56,105 nucleotides of DNA from an uncultured Clostridia bacterium. Its GTDB lineage: Bacteria; Bacillota; Clostridia; Oscillospirales; Ruminococcaceae. This document shows positions 8,931 through 17,334 of the stretch, one piece after another. Numbering within the stretch: the stretch's first letter is position 1; every line of letters starts with the position of its first letter. The stretch covers positions 1-56,105 of the forward strand of contig CANQLR010000015.1 of NCBI GenBank assembly GCA_947624745.1, given 5' to 3'. Below the pieces are notes generated by a model. That model was not told the origin of the DNA and ran no database searches. It worked only from the letters and a program-made list of their open reading frames with translations. A program made the translations under genes and the position numbers.

Positions 8931-9205
8931 AGCAAGCGTTGCTTTTATCCGCTCGACTGCCCTCACCGTAAAGTATCGGCTCGGTTGTCTTGCGGAAAAG
9001 CAATCGCTTCTGTGCACAGAATGAGCGAGCCCCGACGCTCGCGGAAGGGCGAGGGATATGGAGCTTGCGATGACGAGCTGCCGCCCGGGCTTCGGCAGCA
9101 CCGGGCCTGCACTTTGTGATTCTAACGCAGTAAAGCGCGGGCCTGCACGTGCAAGTAGAGGCAGGAAAGCTGTGTTCCTTTGCAAGGGCATCGGAGAGGC
9201 ACCTC
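8931..9205. other. Spacer between repeat copies B and C
   Basis: About 275 bp between two repeat copies. No Shine-Dalgarno-linked reading frame, tRNA-like fold or consensus promoter is visible. It contains short palindromes such as GAGCGAGC...GCTCGC around 9021-9045 and CTGCCGCCCGGGCTTCGGCAG near 9079, so it is probably degenerate repeat material. Confidence 0.5.
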
Positions 9206-9682
9206 GGGGCGAAGCCCCAAAGCCCATGAAATGGGCTTTGTCCGCCGTGGGAAAAGTTAGTACAGTCTTTTAAAAGGCAGAAAATTCGGCGTTTTGCAAA
9301 GCCTTATAAAAACTGTAACGGCGGGAATCGCGCCGAAAGGCGCGATTAGGGCTTCGCCCCTCACCCCTCTGCACCTTGCAGAATTTCGCTTTTGCCCCAC
9401 CTTGCCGGCATAAGGTATTCGCTCGCACACTCGCTCATACTATTTTCAGCCCCACCCCCTCCCAGCTTTGATCTGACTTGCAGCGATGCGATTGCCCCCT
9501 CCCGGTGGGAGGGGGGCCTGTCTTTGCACAGGAAACCGGGGGCGAAGCCCCTTTACTTTACCGTATTAAATCACCTTGCCGCTGTCGCGAAGCCCTTCTG
9601 CGCCTGCTTTGCAGGTGCACCGCCCGCCGCGCTTTGCTCGGCGGGCATGGCGGCAGCTCTGCTGCCGCCCGGCCTTCGCCCC
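9206..9682 (+). repeat. Modular hairpin repeat, copies C and D
   Basis: Same module order as copy B: M1 9206-9247; linker with a long inverted repeat (ACAGTCTTTTAAAAGGC 9262-9278 against GCCTTATAAAAACTGT 9301-9316); M2 9321-9360; M3 9412-9460; M4 9494-9517. It continues into module M5 (9587-9682): hairpins with arms GCGCCTGC/GCAGGTGC and GGCAGC/GCTGCC. 9550-9640 is the inverted partner of 5870-5962. The block ends about 30 bp before the promoter at 9711. Confidence 0.8.
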
Positions 9683-9710
9683 TCCCCCTTCATTAACCCC
9701 CTTACCTATC

Positions 9711-9739
9711 ATTGACAACCCCGTCCAAAAATGCTAAAA
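9711..9739 (+). promoter_or_regulatory. Sigma-A promoter of the membrane protein/lipoprotein operon
   Basis: TTGACA (9711-9716), 17-bp spacer, TAAAAT (9734-9739); 31 bp upstream of the ATG at 9771. Confidence 0.8.
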
Positions 9740-9770
9740 TAGCAATATCTTTTATTTTCGGGGTGATAAT

Positions 9771-10784
9771 ATGCCTTACAACACACTGTTCCAGCGGTTC
9801 CGGCACGCGTTCCACCTTATAAAGACCCGGCCGAAGACCGCTTGGTGGCTGATAATTCTCGCCACGCTGGCGAGCGTCTTGGCGGCCGCTCTCTGCGGCG
9901 CGGTGCCGATTTTGGCGCTCCCGATATGCGCCGGAATCTCCGTCGGCGTGTTCTCGGTCTGCCTCAAGACCGTCGAGCTCGAAGACGTCGGCGCGTGCGA
10001 CCTCTTCGCGGCATTCCGCGACCTTAAGACCGCAAAGCGCGTCATCGGCGGGGTGCTCTGGACGGCGCTCATTCTCTGCGTCTGGCTGATACCCGTCATT
10101 CTTCTTTTGGGGATCGGCGCGTTCGCGATCGCAGGGCTCGGGCTGTTCCATCACAGCTTCTTCGACCACAGCAACGTCTTCTCCGCGGCAAACGGCTTCG
10201 GCATAGCGGTGTTCATGTTCATCGCGGTCATCGTCTGCTGCGTTTTCGAGGTGGTCTTCATCGTGAAGGCGCTTGAATACTGCTTCGTGCCGTTCATTCT
10301 TGCCGAGCGCGAGGACGTGAGCCCGTTCGACGCGTGGAAGGAGTCCCGCAAGCTCACCTACGGCATAAAAGGGCGGCTTTTCGGCCTTTTCGCGATACCC
10401 TCCCTCATCGTTTCGGCGATCTCGGCGGTGCTGTCGCTTCTCTCGGCGATACCCTATATCGGCGGGCTGTTCCTTTTGGTGTCAGTCGCGTTCCTCTTGG
10501 CCTGCGTCGCGTTTCTGCCGTATTTCGAGGGCCTCGCTCTCGCGGGATTCTACGTCGCCGCTAAAAACGCCCCTCCTCAGTTCCGCCTTTACGAGCAGTA
10601 CGAGCGCATGCGTGAGGAGGAAAAACAGCGCAAAAATGTATACTATCAGTATAATCAGTACCAATATCAACCATATGTAAATCAAAATCCCCCGCAGGAG
10701 CAGCCCGCTCCGGCCCCCGAGCCCGAGCCGCCCCATGAGGAGAATCAGACATCGGGCGATGAAGAAAGCGAGGAAACGAAATGA
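9771..10784 (+). CDS. Multi-pass membrane protein (DUF975-like)
   Basis: 337 residues starting at an ATG behind ggggtgataat. At least five hydrophobic segments fill residues ~25-265 (WWLIILATLASVLAAALCG, VLWTALILCVWLIPVILLLG, IAVFMFIAVIVCCVFEVVF, LFAIPSLIVSAISAVLSLL, LFLLVSVAFLLACVAFLP). The motif FDAWKESRKLTYGIKGRLFGL resembles the cytoplasmic loop of DUF975-type proteins. The C-terminal ~70 residues are a soluble tail rich in Tyr/Gln, then Pro/Glu. Function unknown. Its stop overlaps the lipoprotein start (ATGA), so the two are co-translated and may form a membrane complex. Confidence 0.75.
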   Translation: MPYNTLFQRFRHAFHLIKTRPKTAWWLIILATLASVLAAALCGAVPILALPICAGISVGVFSVCLKTVELEDVGACDLFAAFRDLKTAKRVIGGVLWTALILCVWLIPVILLLGIGAFAIAGLGLFHHSFFDHSNVFSAANGFGIAVFMFIAVIVCCVFEVVFIVKALEYCFVPFILAEREDVSPFDAWKESRKLTYGIKGRLFGLFAIPSLIVSAISAVLSLLSAIPYIGGLFLLVSVAFLLACVAFLPYFEGLALAGFYVAAKNAPPQFRLYEQYERMREEEKQRKNVYYQYNQYQYQPYVNQNPPQEQPAPAPEPEPPHEENQTSGDEESEETK

Positions 10785-11455
10785 AAAAATTTTTAGCCAT
10801 AATTCTTGCGCTCGTCATGGCGATGAGCCTTTGCGCCTGCGGACTTCTTGAGGAGGACGCCGAGCCCGAGACCCCCGCGGCCGCTCCCGAAACCGAGGCC
10901 GCCGAGACGGAAGCCCCCGAGCCCGAACCCGAGCCGCCGATAGAGGTCGGCAGATTCTGCGAGCCGGACGACATGCCCGAGGCCGACTTCCCCGAATTTA
11001 CCGACCCGAGCCTTGCCATCGAGGTCGACGGCGAGAGCTACACCATCGGCTGGCTTTACGAGCACAACATCTACGACTGGCGCGAGGCCGGGATATCCTT
11101 CGACCAGGTGAACGACCGCGCCGTGTCGATACTCGGGCTTGACTATTCGGACGAGGCGTTCGAGGCGATAAAAAGAAAGGTCTCCGACTTCACCGAGCTT
11201 ATGATGCTCACCCCTGCGGCCGACCCCGAGGCGGTCGCCGGCGACATCATCGTTTCGAGCTCGGACGGCTCGGAGGACAAGGTCTACGACCTCGAATGGC
11301 TTTCATCGCACAACGCGACCGAATACACCGAGGCCGCCATCACCGCGGACATAGTGAAGCAGTATCTCGACTCGATTGAGCCGAACTTCTGGTACACCCG
11401 CGAATACCGCTGGATAGAGGTCGTCTATGACAGGCTTGTCAACGGCTGGGAGTGA
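10781..11455 (+). CDS. Lipoprotein, unknown function
   Basis: 224 residues. Signal peptide MKKFLAIILALVMAMS followed by the lipobox LCAC, so Cys19 should be lipidated. An acidic Pro/Glu/Ala linker (residues ~22-50) is followed by two similar segments, each with a xxWLxxHNxxxxxEAxI pattern (WLYEHNIYDWREAGIS, WLSSHNATEYTEAAIT), suggesting a duplicated domain of ~75 residues. Translationally coupled to the membrane protein upstream and followed by a terminator. Confidence 0.8.
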   Translation: MKKFLAIILALVMAMSLCACGLLEEDAEPETPAAAPETEAAETEAPEPEPEPPIEVGRFCEPDDMPEADFPEFTDPSLAIEVDGESYTIGWLYEHNIYDWREAGISFDQVNDRAVSILGLDYSDEAFEAIKRKVSDFTELMMLTPAADPEAVAGDIIVSSSDGSEDKVYDLEWLSSHNATEYTEAAITADIVKQYLDSIEPNFWYTREYRWIEVVYDRLVNGWE

Positions 11456-11485
11456 TCAGATATACTATATTAAGGTATAAAAGGG

Positions 11486-11513
11486 AAAGCGTCGGCGGCG
11501 GTCGGCGCTTTTT
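11486..11513 (+). terminator. Rho-independent terminator after the lipoprotein gene
   Basis: Arms AAAGCG (11486-11491) and CGCTTT (11506-11511) around a GC-rich loop, then a run of T. The stem is short, so efficiency is uncertain. Confidence 0.55.
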
Positions 11514-11579
11514 CAGCCATAAAATGACATTATATCCGCACAAAAGCTGTAATTTTATGATTTATGTTTTCCAAAACCC

Positions 11580-11608
11580 TTGACATTTTTGCCTAAAGCG
11601 GATATAAT
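11580..11608 (+). promoter_or_regulatory. Sigma-A promoter of secDF
   Basis: TTGACA (11580-11585), 17-bp spacer, TATAAT (11603-11608). Exact consensus in both boxes, indicating strong housekeeping expression. Confidence 0.9.
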
Positions 11609-11614
11609 ATAAAT

Positions 11615-11712
11615 AATTGCGCTGTGAGGGCGTATGCTTTTCGCCGCGCTATTGGACAGGCTCATCACCTTGGACTCCTGTTCCTGAAATAAACATCAAG
11701 GAGGAAATAAAT
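11615..11712 (+). promoter_or_regulatory. Structured 5' leader of secDF
   Basis: About 98 nt between promoter and TTG start. A 7-bp stem with one bulge forms from GGACAGG (11654-11660) and CCTGTTCC (11677-11684). The segment between and including them carries CCTTGG and CTCCT, each complementary to part of the Shine-Dalgarno CAAGGAGG (11697-11704), so alternative pairing could hide the ribosome site. A possible 17-codon reading frame (ATG 11634, stop 11685-11687) covers the hairpin. Regulation is inferred; no known riboswitch class is recognised. Confidence 0.4.
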
Positions 11713-13128
11713 TTGCGACGTATCAAAAAACCCGTGTTTTTTATCGTAGTGGTTTTTATAGCCGTTTTCGCGTTTCTGACCTTTAACGGCGTTTCTACCT
11801 ATTACGGCGATATAAAGACGAGCCATATCAAGGGCGTCGATGATATCCGCTGGGGCATAGACATCTCGGGCGGCGTCGACGTTACGTTCGCTCCGCCGGA
11901 GGGCGTCACCGCCACCGCCGAGCAGATGGACGCTGCAAAGGCCGCTATCGAGGTAAGGCTTGTGAACCTCGGTATCACCGACTATGAGCTTTATATCGAC
12001 GATTCAAACTACGACATCATTGTTAGGTTCCCGTGGCAAGCGGGCGAGGAGGACTTCGACCCCGAAGCCGCCGTCAAGGAGCTTGGCGAAATGGCCGAGC
12101 TTACCTTCCGCGAGGGACATGAGGTCGACGAGTACGGCATGCCCACAGGCGTCACCGCCGAGAATATCATCGTGACAGGCGACGAGGTCGTCAGCGCCCA
12201 GCCGGTTTGGACCGAGCAGGACGGCAAGACCGAGTTCATGGTAGCCCTCGAATTCAACGAGGAGGGCGCAAAGGCCTTCGCCGACGCGACCGCAAGGCTC
12301 GCGGGCAACGGCTGCATCTCGATCTGGATGGACGACACCTGCATAAGCTACCCGAACGTCGAGACCGCCATCACCGACGGCAACGCGACCATCACCTCGA
12401 CCACCTTCACCTATGAGACCGCGAAGGACTTAGCGGACAAGATCGCCGCCGGCGCCCTGCCCTATAAGATGGTCACCTCCAACTTCTCGACCATATCTCC
12501 TACGCTCGGCGCGGGCGCAAGAAACGCGATGCTCATCGCGGGCGTTATAGCGTTTATCCTCATCTGCCTCTACATGATAGCCGTTTACAGGCTCCCCGGC
12601 GTTGTCGCCTCGATCGCTTTGTTCGGTCAGGTCGTCGGCACCATCGCCTGCATCACCGGCTTCTTCGGAAATATCCCGAGCTTCACCCTCACCCTCCCCG
12701 GTATCGCCGGTATCATCCTGGCGGTCGGTATGGGCGTCGACGCGAACGTCGTCACGTTTGAGCGCGTCAAGGAGGAGCTCAGAAACGGCAAGGGCCTCAT
12801 GAGCGCTCTCGAGCAGGGCTATTCGAGAGCTTGGTCGGCCATCTTTGACGGCAACATCACCATCGTCTTCGTCGCCGTCATACTGATGGGCGCGTTCGGG
12901 CCTCCGGATTCCGCCTTCGCCATCGTAATGAAGTGGCTCTACTTCCTGTTCCCGACAACCATTGAGGGGACCATCTATTCCTTCGGCTACACGCTCTTGG
13001 TCGGCGTTATACTGAACTTCATCTTCGGCGTCGGCGCGACAAGGCTCATGCTCGCCTCGTTGGCGAAATTCAAGTCGCTCCGCGATCCCAAGCTTTACGG
13101 AGGAGGTGTCAGCGTTGAACAGCAGTAA
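11713..13128 (+). CDS. secD: Protein translocase subunit SecD
   Basis: 471 residues from a TTG at 11713, chosen because AAGGAGG lies eight bases upstream; an in-frame upstream TTG lacks any ribosome site. SecD works with SecF beside SecYEG and uses the proton gradient to pull exported proteins across the membrane. Visible features are the N-terminal TM segment (VFFIVVVFIAVFAFLTF), DIRWGIDISGGVDVTF, the large external domain (residues ~60-260) and the C-terminal TM bundle with GIAGIILAVGMGVDANVVTFERVKEE, the SecD/RND signature. Overlaps secF. Confidence 0.96.
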   Translation: MRRIKKPVFFIVVVFIAVFAFLTFNGVSTYYGDIKTSHIKGVDDIRWGIDISGGVDVTFAPPEGVTATAEQMDAAKAAIEVRLVNLGITDYELYIDDSNYDIIVRFPWQAGEEDFDPEAAVKELGEMAELTFREGHEVDEYGMPTGVTAENIIVTGDEVVSAQPVWTEQDGKTEFMVALEFNEEGAKAFADATARLAGNGCISIWMDDTCISYPNVETAITDGNATITSTTFTYETAKDLADKIAAGALPYKMVTSNFSTISPTLGAGARNAMLIAGVIAFILICLYMIAVYRLPGVVASIALFGQVVGTIACITGFFGNIPSFTLTLPGIAGIILAVGMGVDANVVTFERVKEELRNGKGLMSALEQGYSRAWSAIFDGNITIVFVAVILMGAFGPPDSAFAIVMKWLYFLFPTTIEGTIYSFGYTLLVGVILNFIFGVGATRLMLASLAKFKSLRDPKLYGGGVSVEQQ

Positions 13129-14062
13129 GGTTTTTGACGTCTGCGGAAAGAAAAAGATCTTCTATATCGTTTCGCTGGCAGTAATTGTTCTGAGCTTAGT
13201 CTTCACCGCCGTTTTCGGCATGAACGTCGCCATCGAGTTCAAGGGCGGCACGATAATCTCCTACGCCTATGACGGCTCGGTCGATGAAAACGCCATCGCC
13301 TCCGCCGCGCAGGACATCACGGGACAGCAGTGCAACGCCACGCTCGGCGAAAGCCTTGCGGACGGCGAGACCACCGTCGCCCTTTCCTTCCCCTCGTCCG
13401 AGGGTCTCACCGCCGACATGCAGGCCGACCTGACGAACGCCCTTCAGGAGCAGTTCGCCTCGGCAAATCTCGAGCTCTACAGCTCGCAGGACGTCAACCC
13501 GTCGACCGGTCTCGGCTTCTTCGGTAAGTGCATCGTCGCCGTCATCTTCTCGGCGGTCGTCATGATAATCTACATCGGCTTCAGGTTCCGCAAGATAGGC
13601 GGCTGGGTCGCGGGCTGCTGCGCGGTCGTCGCGCTGGTGCACGATATGTGCTTCGTCTACGCCTGCTGCCTCGTCTGCCGGTTCGACGTCGACTCGAACT
13701 TCATGGCGGTACTTCTCACGATCTTGGGCTACTCGATCAACGCGACGATCATCATCTATGACCGTATCCGCGAGAACCGCAGGCTCTACGGCGAGGGCAA
13801 GACCCTCACCGAGCTCGTCAACATGAGCGTCACGCAGTCCTTCGGCCGCTCGCTCCACACCACCGTCACCACCGTCATCGCGATGCTCACCATCTGCGTG
13901 GTTGCGCTCATCGCGGGCGTTCAGTCGATCCTAAGCTTCGCGTTCCCGCTGGTCATCGGCCTTCTGGCCGGCGTTTACAGCTCGAACTGCATAGCCCCGA
14001 CCCTCTGGACGGTATGGCAGGGCGCCATCGACAAAAGGCACGCCGCCAAGGCCGCGAAATAA
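13115..14062 (+). CDS. secF: Protein translocase subunit SecF
   Basis: 315 residues. The TTG at 13115 is the likely start (GGAGG eight bases upstream); the GTG at 13106 lies too close to that site. Signature features are VAIEFKGGTIISYAY near residue 35, the TM segments after residue 125 and SINATIIIYDRIRENRRLY, the SecF D4-type motif. The gene overlaps the end of secD by 14 bp, so SecD and SecF are made in step; some clostridia carry them fused, here they are separate. Confidence 0.96.
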   Translation: MNSSKVFDVCGKKKIFYIVSLAVIVLSLVFTAVFGMNVAIEFKGGTIISYAYDGSVDENAIASAAQDITGQQCNATLGESLADGETTVALSFPSSEGLTADMQADLTNALQEQFASANLELYSSQDVNPSTGLGFFGKCIVAVIFSAVVMIIYIGFRFRKIGGWVAGCCAVVALVHDMCFVYACCLVCRFDVDSNFMAVLLTILGYSINATIIIYDRIRENRRLYGEGKTLTELVNMSVTQSFGRSLHTTVTTVIAMLTICVVALIAGVQSILSFAFPLVIGLLAGVYSSNCIAPTLWTVWQGAIDKRHAAKAAK

Positions 14063-14083
14063 AGCAAAAACCCTAAAACAAAG

Positions 14084-14115
14084 ACCCCGGCTCATATATG
14101 AGTCGGGGCTTTTTT
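14084..14115. terminator. Bidirectional terminator between secF and nrdR
   Basis: Stem CCCCGGCTCAT / ATGAGTCGGGG (14085-14106) followed by TTTTTT on the + strand and preceded by A-rich sequence that serves the - strand. It ends both convergent units. Confidence 0.85.
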
Positions 14116-14133
14116 ATGCCGAAAAAGGGGGAA

Positions 14134-14577
14134 TCACTTATTCAGCTCGCGGATTATTCTTATAAAGCTGTCGAGGTCGTTAAAGTCCTTATACACCGAG
14201 GCAAAGCGGACATACGCGACAAGGTCGATGTCCTTTAGGGCGGTGAGAACGTTGTCGCCGAGCTCGCTCGTCGTGACCTCGGTGCGCATCTCGTTCTGGA
14301 GCCTGTTCTCGATGCCGTCGACTATCCCCTCGACCGTTTCGGGGCTTATGACCCGCTTTTTGCAGGCCGACATTATCCCGGCGATGAGCTTCGAGCGGTC
14401 GAACGGCTCGAACCCGCCGCCCTTTTTTATCACCAAAAGGGTGGGCTTCTCGACGACCTCATAGGTCGTATATCTCTTGCCGCACTGCGGACATTCGCGG
14501 CGGCGGCGCTTTTTGCCCTCGCTCTGGCGGCTGTCTATGACCTTGGTTTTTTCATATCCGCAAAACGGGCACTTCAC
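14134..14577 (-). CDS. nrdR: Transcriptional repressor NrdR
   Basis: 147 residues, normal length for NrdR, which senses ATP/dATP and represses ribonucleotide reductase genes. N-terminal zinc ribbon: MKCPFCGYEKTKVIDSR followed by ECPQCGKRYTTYE (four Cys). The ATP-cone domain spans residues ~46-140 (VIKKGGGFEPFDRSKL, VAYVRFASVYKDF). Start is the ATG at 14577. Monocistronic, with its own promoter at 14638-14666. No reductase gene lies in the window. Confidence 0.96.
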   Translation of the reverse strand: MKCPFCGYEKTKVIDSRQSEGKKRRRRECPQCGKRYTTYEVVEKPTLLVIKKGGGFEPFDRSKLIAGIMSACKKRVISPETVEGIVDGIENRLQNEMRTEVTTSELGDNVLTALKDIDLVAYVRFASVYKDFNDLDSFIRIIRELNK

Positions 14578-14637
14578 GTCTTACACATCCTCTCGGCAAA
14601 TTTCCAAAGGGTAATATAGTCTTTGGCTATTACCAAA

Positions 14638-14666
14638 AGTATAACACACTTTCGGAAAAATTGCAA
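14638..14666 (-). promoter_or_regulatory. Sigma-A promoter of nrdR
   Basis: Leftward TTGCAA (14666-14661), 17-bp spacer, TATACT (14643-14638). The spacer and -35 resemble those of the yloU promoter at 19492-19520. Confidence 0.65.
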
Positions 14667-14702
14667 TAGGATTTTCCGAATTTTTTAAAATTTTCGGCCT
14701 TT

Positions 14703-15077
14703 TCAGAATATTCTCCCGACCCCGGGGAGCTCGCCCCGGTATATGCTGTCCGCCCGAGCCTCGAGCGCCGCGCACTCGGCGGAAAACTCGTCGCAGCCGC
14801 TTTCATACATCGGCCGAAGCCGCGACACCGCCTCCGACATCTCGTAAAGCTTTTCGTCGTTTATAAACACCGCCAGCGCCGGGCGATAGTCCTCCTCGAA
14901 ATAATTTTCAAGAGCCGAAATGCTCTCCTCCGCGGGCATCCCCTGCGAAAAGTCGGCCTCGACCTCGCGGATAAAGCCGTAGAGCTTACGGTTTTTTATC
15001 AAAACCTCCTCGCAGGACCACACCCCCGCCGCGACTATCGCCGCGATGATAACAATGCACAAAACAAGCCGCTTCAT
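14703..15077 (-). CDS. DUF4363 family protein
   Basis: 124 residues: one N-terminal membrane anchor (RLVLCIVIIAAIVAAGVW) and a small, helical, acidic external domain. It matches the DUF4363 family in length and layout; this family is commonly found next to DUF421 proteins in Clostridia. The start overlaps the stop of the DUF421 gene (ATGA), so the two are translationally coupled. Molecular function unknown; proximity to the germinant receptor operon suggests a spore-membrane role. Confidence 0.75.
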   Translation of the reverse strand: MKRLVLCIVIIAAIVAAGVWSCEEVLIKNRKLYGFIREVEADFSQGMPAEESISALENYFEEDYRPALAVFINDEKLYEMSEAVSRLRPMYESGCDEFSAECAALEARADSIYRGELPGVGRIF

Positions 15078-15760
15078 CTTTCCTCCTTGGCGTTTTCCTT
15101 TTTAATTATCCTGAAGCTCCCGCCCGCGTCGACGGTGCACAGAAACACCTCGCCTATCTCAAGGTGCTTCCGCTTGAGCTCCTTAAGAACGTCCTTCTCG
15201 TTTAAATTAAGCCTCACCCCCGCCGAGAGAATATAGTCCCCGTCCGAGATTATCACCTGCGGAGGGTCGCTTGCCTCCTCGGGCGAGGCGGCGGAGGAGG
15301 GGGTCAGTGGGCGGTTTTCCGGCTTTAAATAGGCGCTCACCGCTCCGGTCGTTTCGACGACGGCGTACTGGACCTCGGAAATGTCGAAGATCTGCTGCGA
15401 CCGAAGCGCCGACATCAGGTCGTCCACGGTATAACGAAGCTCCCGAAGAGTTTTCTGGTCTATCCTTCCGTCCGAGATGACTATCTTCGGCCGCCCCGAG
15501 ATGAGGTGCCTGAACCGCCGCGAGCGAAGGCTCAGATACCCCGCCGCCACATCAAGGCTCACGAGCGTTAAAATCGGCACGGTCCCCGTAAGAAGCGGCA
15601 CCGAGACGTCCTCCATGGCGAGGGTCGCGATGTTTGAAATGAGTATCGTTATCACGAGCTCCGACGGGGTCAGTTCGCCCAGCTGCCGTTTTCCCATCAG
15701 CCGCACCGAGAATATCACCAGGACATACAGAAACACCCCGCGAATAAAAACAGTCAGCAA
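15074..15760 (-). CDS. YetF-like DUF421 membrane protein
   Basis: 228 residues from a TTG at 15760, supported by GGAGG eight bases upstream; an upstream in-frame TTG at 15799 has none. Three N-terminal TM segments, then the cytoplasmic DUF421 region: VRLMGKRQLGELTPSELVITILISN, RPKIVISDGRIDQKTLRELRYTVDDLMSALR and EVQYAVVETTGAVSAYLKPENRP are characteristic. DUF421 proteins of Bacillus and Clostridia (the '2Duf' group of spoVA-mobile operons) strengthen the spore inner membrane. Divergent from gerKA across ~110 bp. Confidence 0.88.
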   Translation of the reverse strand: MLTVFIRGVFLYVLVIFSVRLMGKRQLGELTPSELVITILISNIATLAMEDVSVPLLTGTVPILTLVSLDVAAGYLSLRSRRFRHLISGRPKIVISDGRIDQKTLRELRYTVDDLMSALRSQQIFDISEVQYAVVETTGAVSAYLKPENRPLTPSSAASPEEASDPPQVIISDGDYILSAGVRLNLNEKDVLKELKRKHLEIGEVFLCTVDAGGSFRIIKKENAKEER

Positions 15761-15869
15761 ATCTATCGCCTCCGGGGTTAGCCTCCCCCGAAAGAGCAAA
15801 ATTATACCTGTGTTTTCGGGTATATTTTCCGCCGCGCGGGGAAAAGCTAAGAAAAAAACGGAGGGAAAA

Positions 15870-17333
15870 ATGGAAAATCAGACTTCTTTGCCGCTCTCGC
15901 TCGAGGAGGCCCTCGGCGGGATAAAACGGCTTTTCGGCGGCTCGTCGGACCTCAATATCGTCCGCGCCGAGGCATCGGGGATAAAATGCGCGCTTTTAAC
16001 TCTCGAGGGCATGGTCTCGACAGCGACCCTCTCGCAGGCGCTTTTCGAGCCGTTGATGAGATTTAAAGCGAGCGGCGCAAAACCTAATGATCTTCTTAAG
16101 TTTTTAAGCTCCCGCGCATTCTTTTCGACAGAGGTGTGCGTGGTGAATCTTTATGAGGAGGCTGTGGAGAGGCTCTGCTCGGGGTTCGCGGTGGTGCTGA
16201 TACACGGCTGCGGGCGGGGCGTCGCGGTGAGCGCGCAGGGCTATAAGACCCGCTCGGTAGAGGCTCCCGACACCGAGCCTAACATAAAGGGCACCCGCGA
16301 GGCCTTAAACGACAATATCCGCACCTCGATGAGCGTTCTTAGGCGGCGGATAAAAAGCCCCCGGCTTCGGTTCGAGCTTTTACGGGCGGGGAGGCTCTCG
16401 AATATCGAGCTCTGCCTTGTCTATATCGCCGGGAAGACCCCGAAAAAGCTCATCGACGAGACCCGGCAGGGGCTCAAAAAAATAGACAGCGACCTTATCC
16501 TCACGAGCGGGAACGTCATACCCTATATGCCGCGCGGAAACGGCGAGTTTTTCTCCGGCGTGTCGACCACCGAGCGCCCCGACGTCCTCTGCGCAAAGGT
16601 CAACGAGGGCAGGATAGCGGTTTTGATAGACGGCGTGCCGTTCGCGGTGATATGCCCGTCTCTTTTCATCGAGAATTTTCAGGCGGTCGACGACTACGCC
16701 GAGACCCCCTATTTCGCGACATATCAGCGGCTGATACGCTTCGCGGCGTTTTTCATAAGCTGGCTCCTGCCGGGGCTTTACGTCGCGGCGGCGGTGTTCC
16801 ACCCCGAGGTGCTCTCCCGCTCGCTGCTTCTGAATCTCATCGCCTCGGAGGAAAAAACGCCCTATCCCCTCACGGCGGAAATGCTCATCGTGACGGTGAT
16901 GTTCGAGATCCTTCGCGAGGCGGGTATACGCCTTCCCCGGGCGGTCGGCGGGGCGGTGTCGATAGTCGGCGGGCTGGTCATCGGCGACGCCGCCGTCACG
17001 AGTGGGATAATCTCTGCCCCGCTTTTGATTATCATCGGCATGACCGCGACCAGCGCGTTCGTTATCCCGGGGCTGAACCCCCAGCTCACCCTGCTTCGGC
17101 TCCTGAACATTTTAGTCGGCGGAACGCTCGGGTTCTTTGGTATTGCTGTGCTCTCGGCGGCGGTCCTCGTGAGCGCCTGCGCGACCGACTGCTTCTCGGT
17201 GCCCTACACCGCGCCCCTGACCCCCTTTACCCCTCGGGCGATGCGGGACGCCGTCCTGAAAAACCGCGCGGGCGGACAGCGCTTCGGCTCGGTCGAGGAC
17301 CTTGCGGGCGCAAAAAACGGCCAAGGAGGCTGA
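15870..17333 (+). CDS. Spore germination protein, GerA/GerKA family (A subunit)
   Basis: 487 residues. Start at 15870 behind ggaggg. The A subunit of nutrient germinant receptors in the spore inner membrane, acting as an oligomeric channel opened by germinants. Hallmarks: RTSMSVLRRRIKSPRLRFE near residue 155, then TSGNVIPYM, DGVPFAVICPSLFIENFQAVDDYAETPYFATYQRLIRFAAFFIS (residues ~255-300), and C-terminal TM segments including REAGIRLPRAVGGAVSIVGGLVIGDAAV. Followed one base later by the B subunit and then the C subunit. Confidence 0.93.
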   Translation: MENQTSLPLSLEEALGGIKRLFGGSSDLNIVRAEASGIKCALLTLEGMVSTATLSQALFEPLMRFKASGAKPNDLLKFLSSRAFFSTEVCVVNLYEEAVERLCSGFAVVLIHGCGRGVAVSAQGYKTRSVEAPDTEPNIKGTREALNDNIRTSMSVLRRRIKSPRLRFELLRAGRLSNIELCLVYIAGKTPKKLIDETRQGLKKIDSDLILTSGNVIPYMPRGNGEFFSGVSTTERPDVLCAKVNEGRIAVLIDGVPFAVICPSLFIENFQAVDDYAETPYFATYQRLIRFAAFFISWLLPGLYVAAAVFHPEVLSRSLLLNLIASEEKTPYPLTAEMLIVTVMFEILREAGIRLPRAVGGAVSIVGGLVIGDAAVTSGIISAPLLIIIGMTATSAFVIPGLNPQLTLLRLLNILVGGTLGFFGIAVLSAAVLVSACATDCFSVPYTAPLTPFTPRAMRDAVLKNRAGGQRFGSVEDLAGAKNGQGG

Positions 17334-17334
17334 A

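Noticed and set aside
9392-9715. Open frames inside repeat copies C/D
   Set aside because: They run through hairpin modules shared with other non-coding blocks and have no ribosome site.
11617-11712. secD starting 32 codons earlier, or an SRP RNA in the leader
   Set aside because: No ribosome site at the upstream TTG, and the GGAAG/tetraloop signature of SRP RNA is absent.
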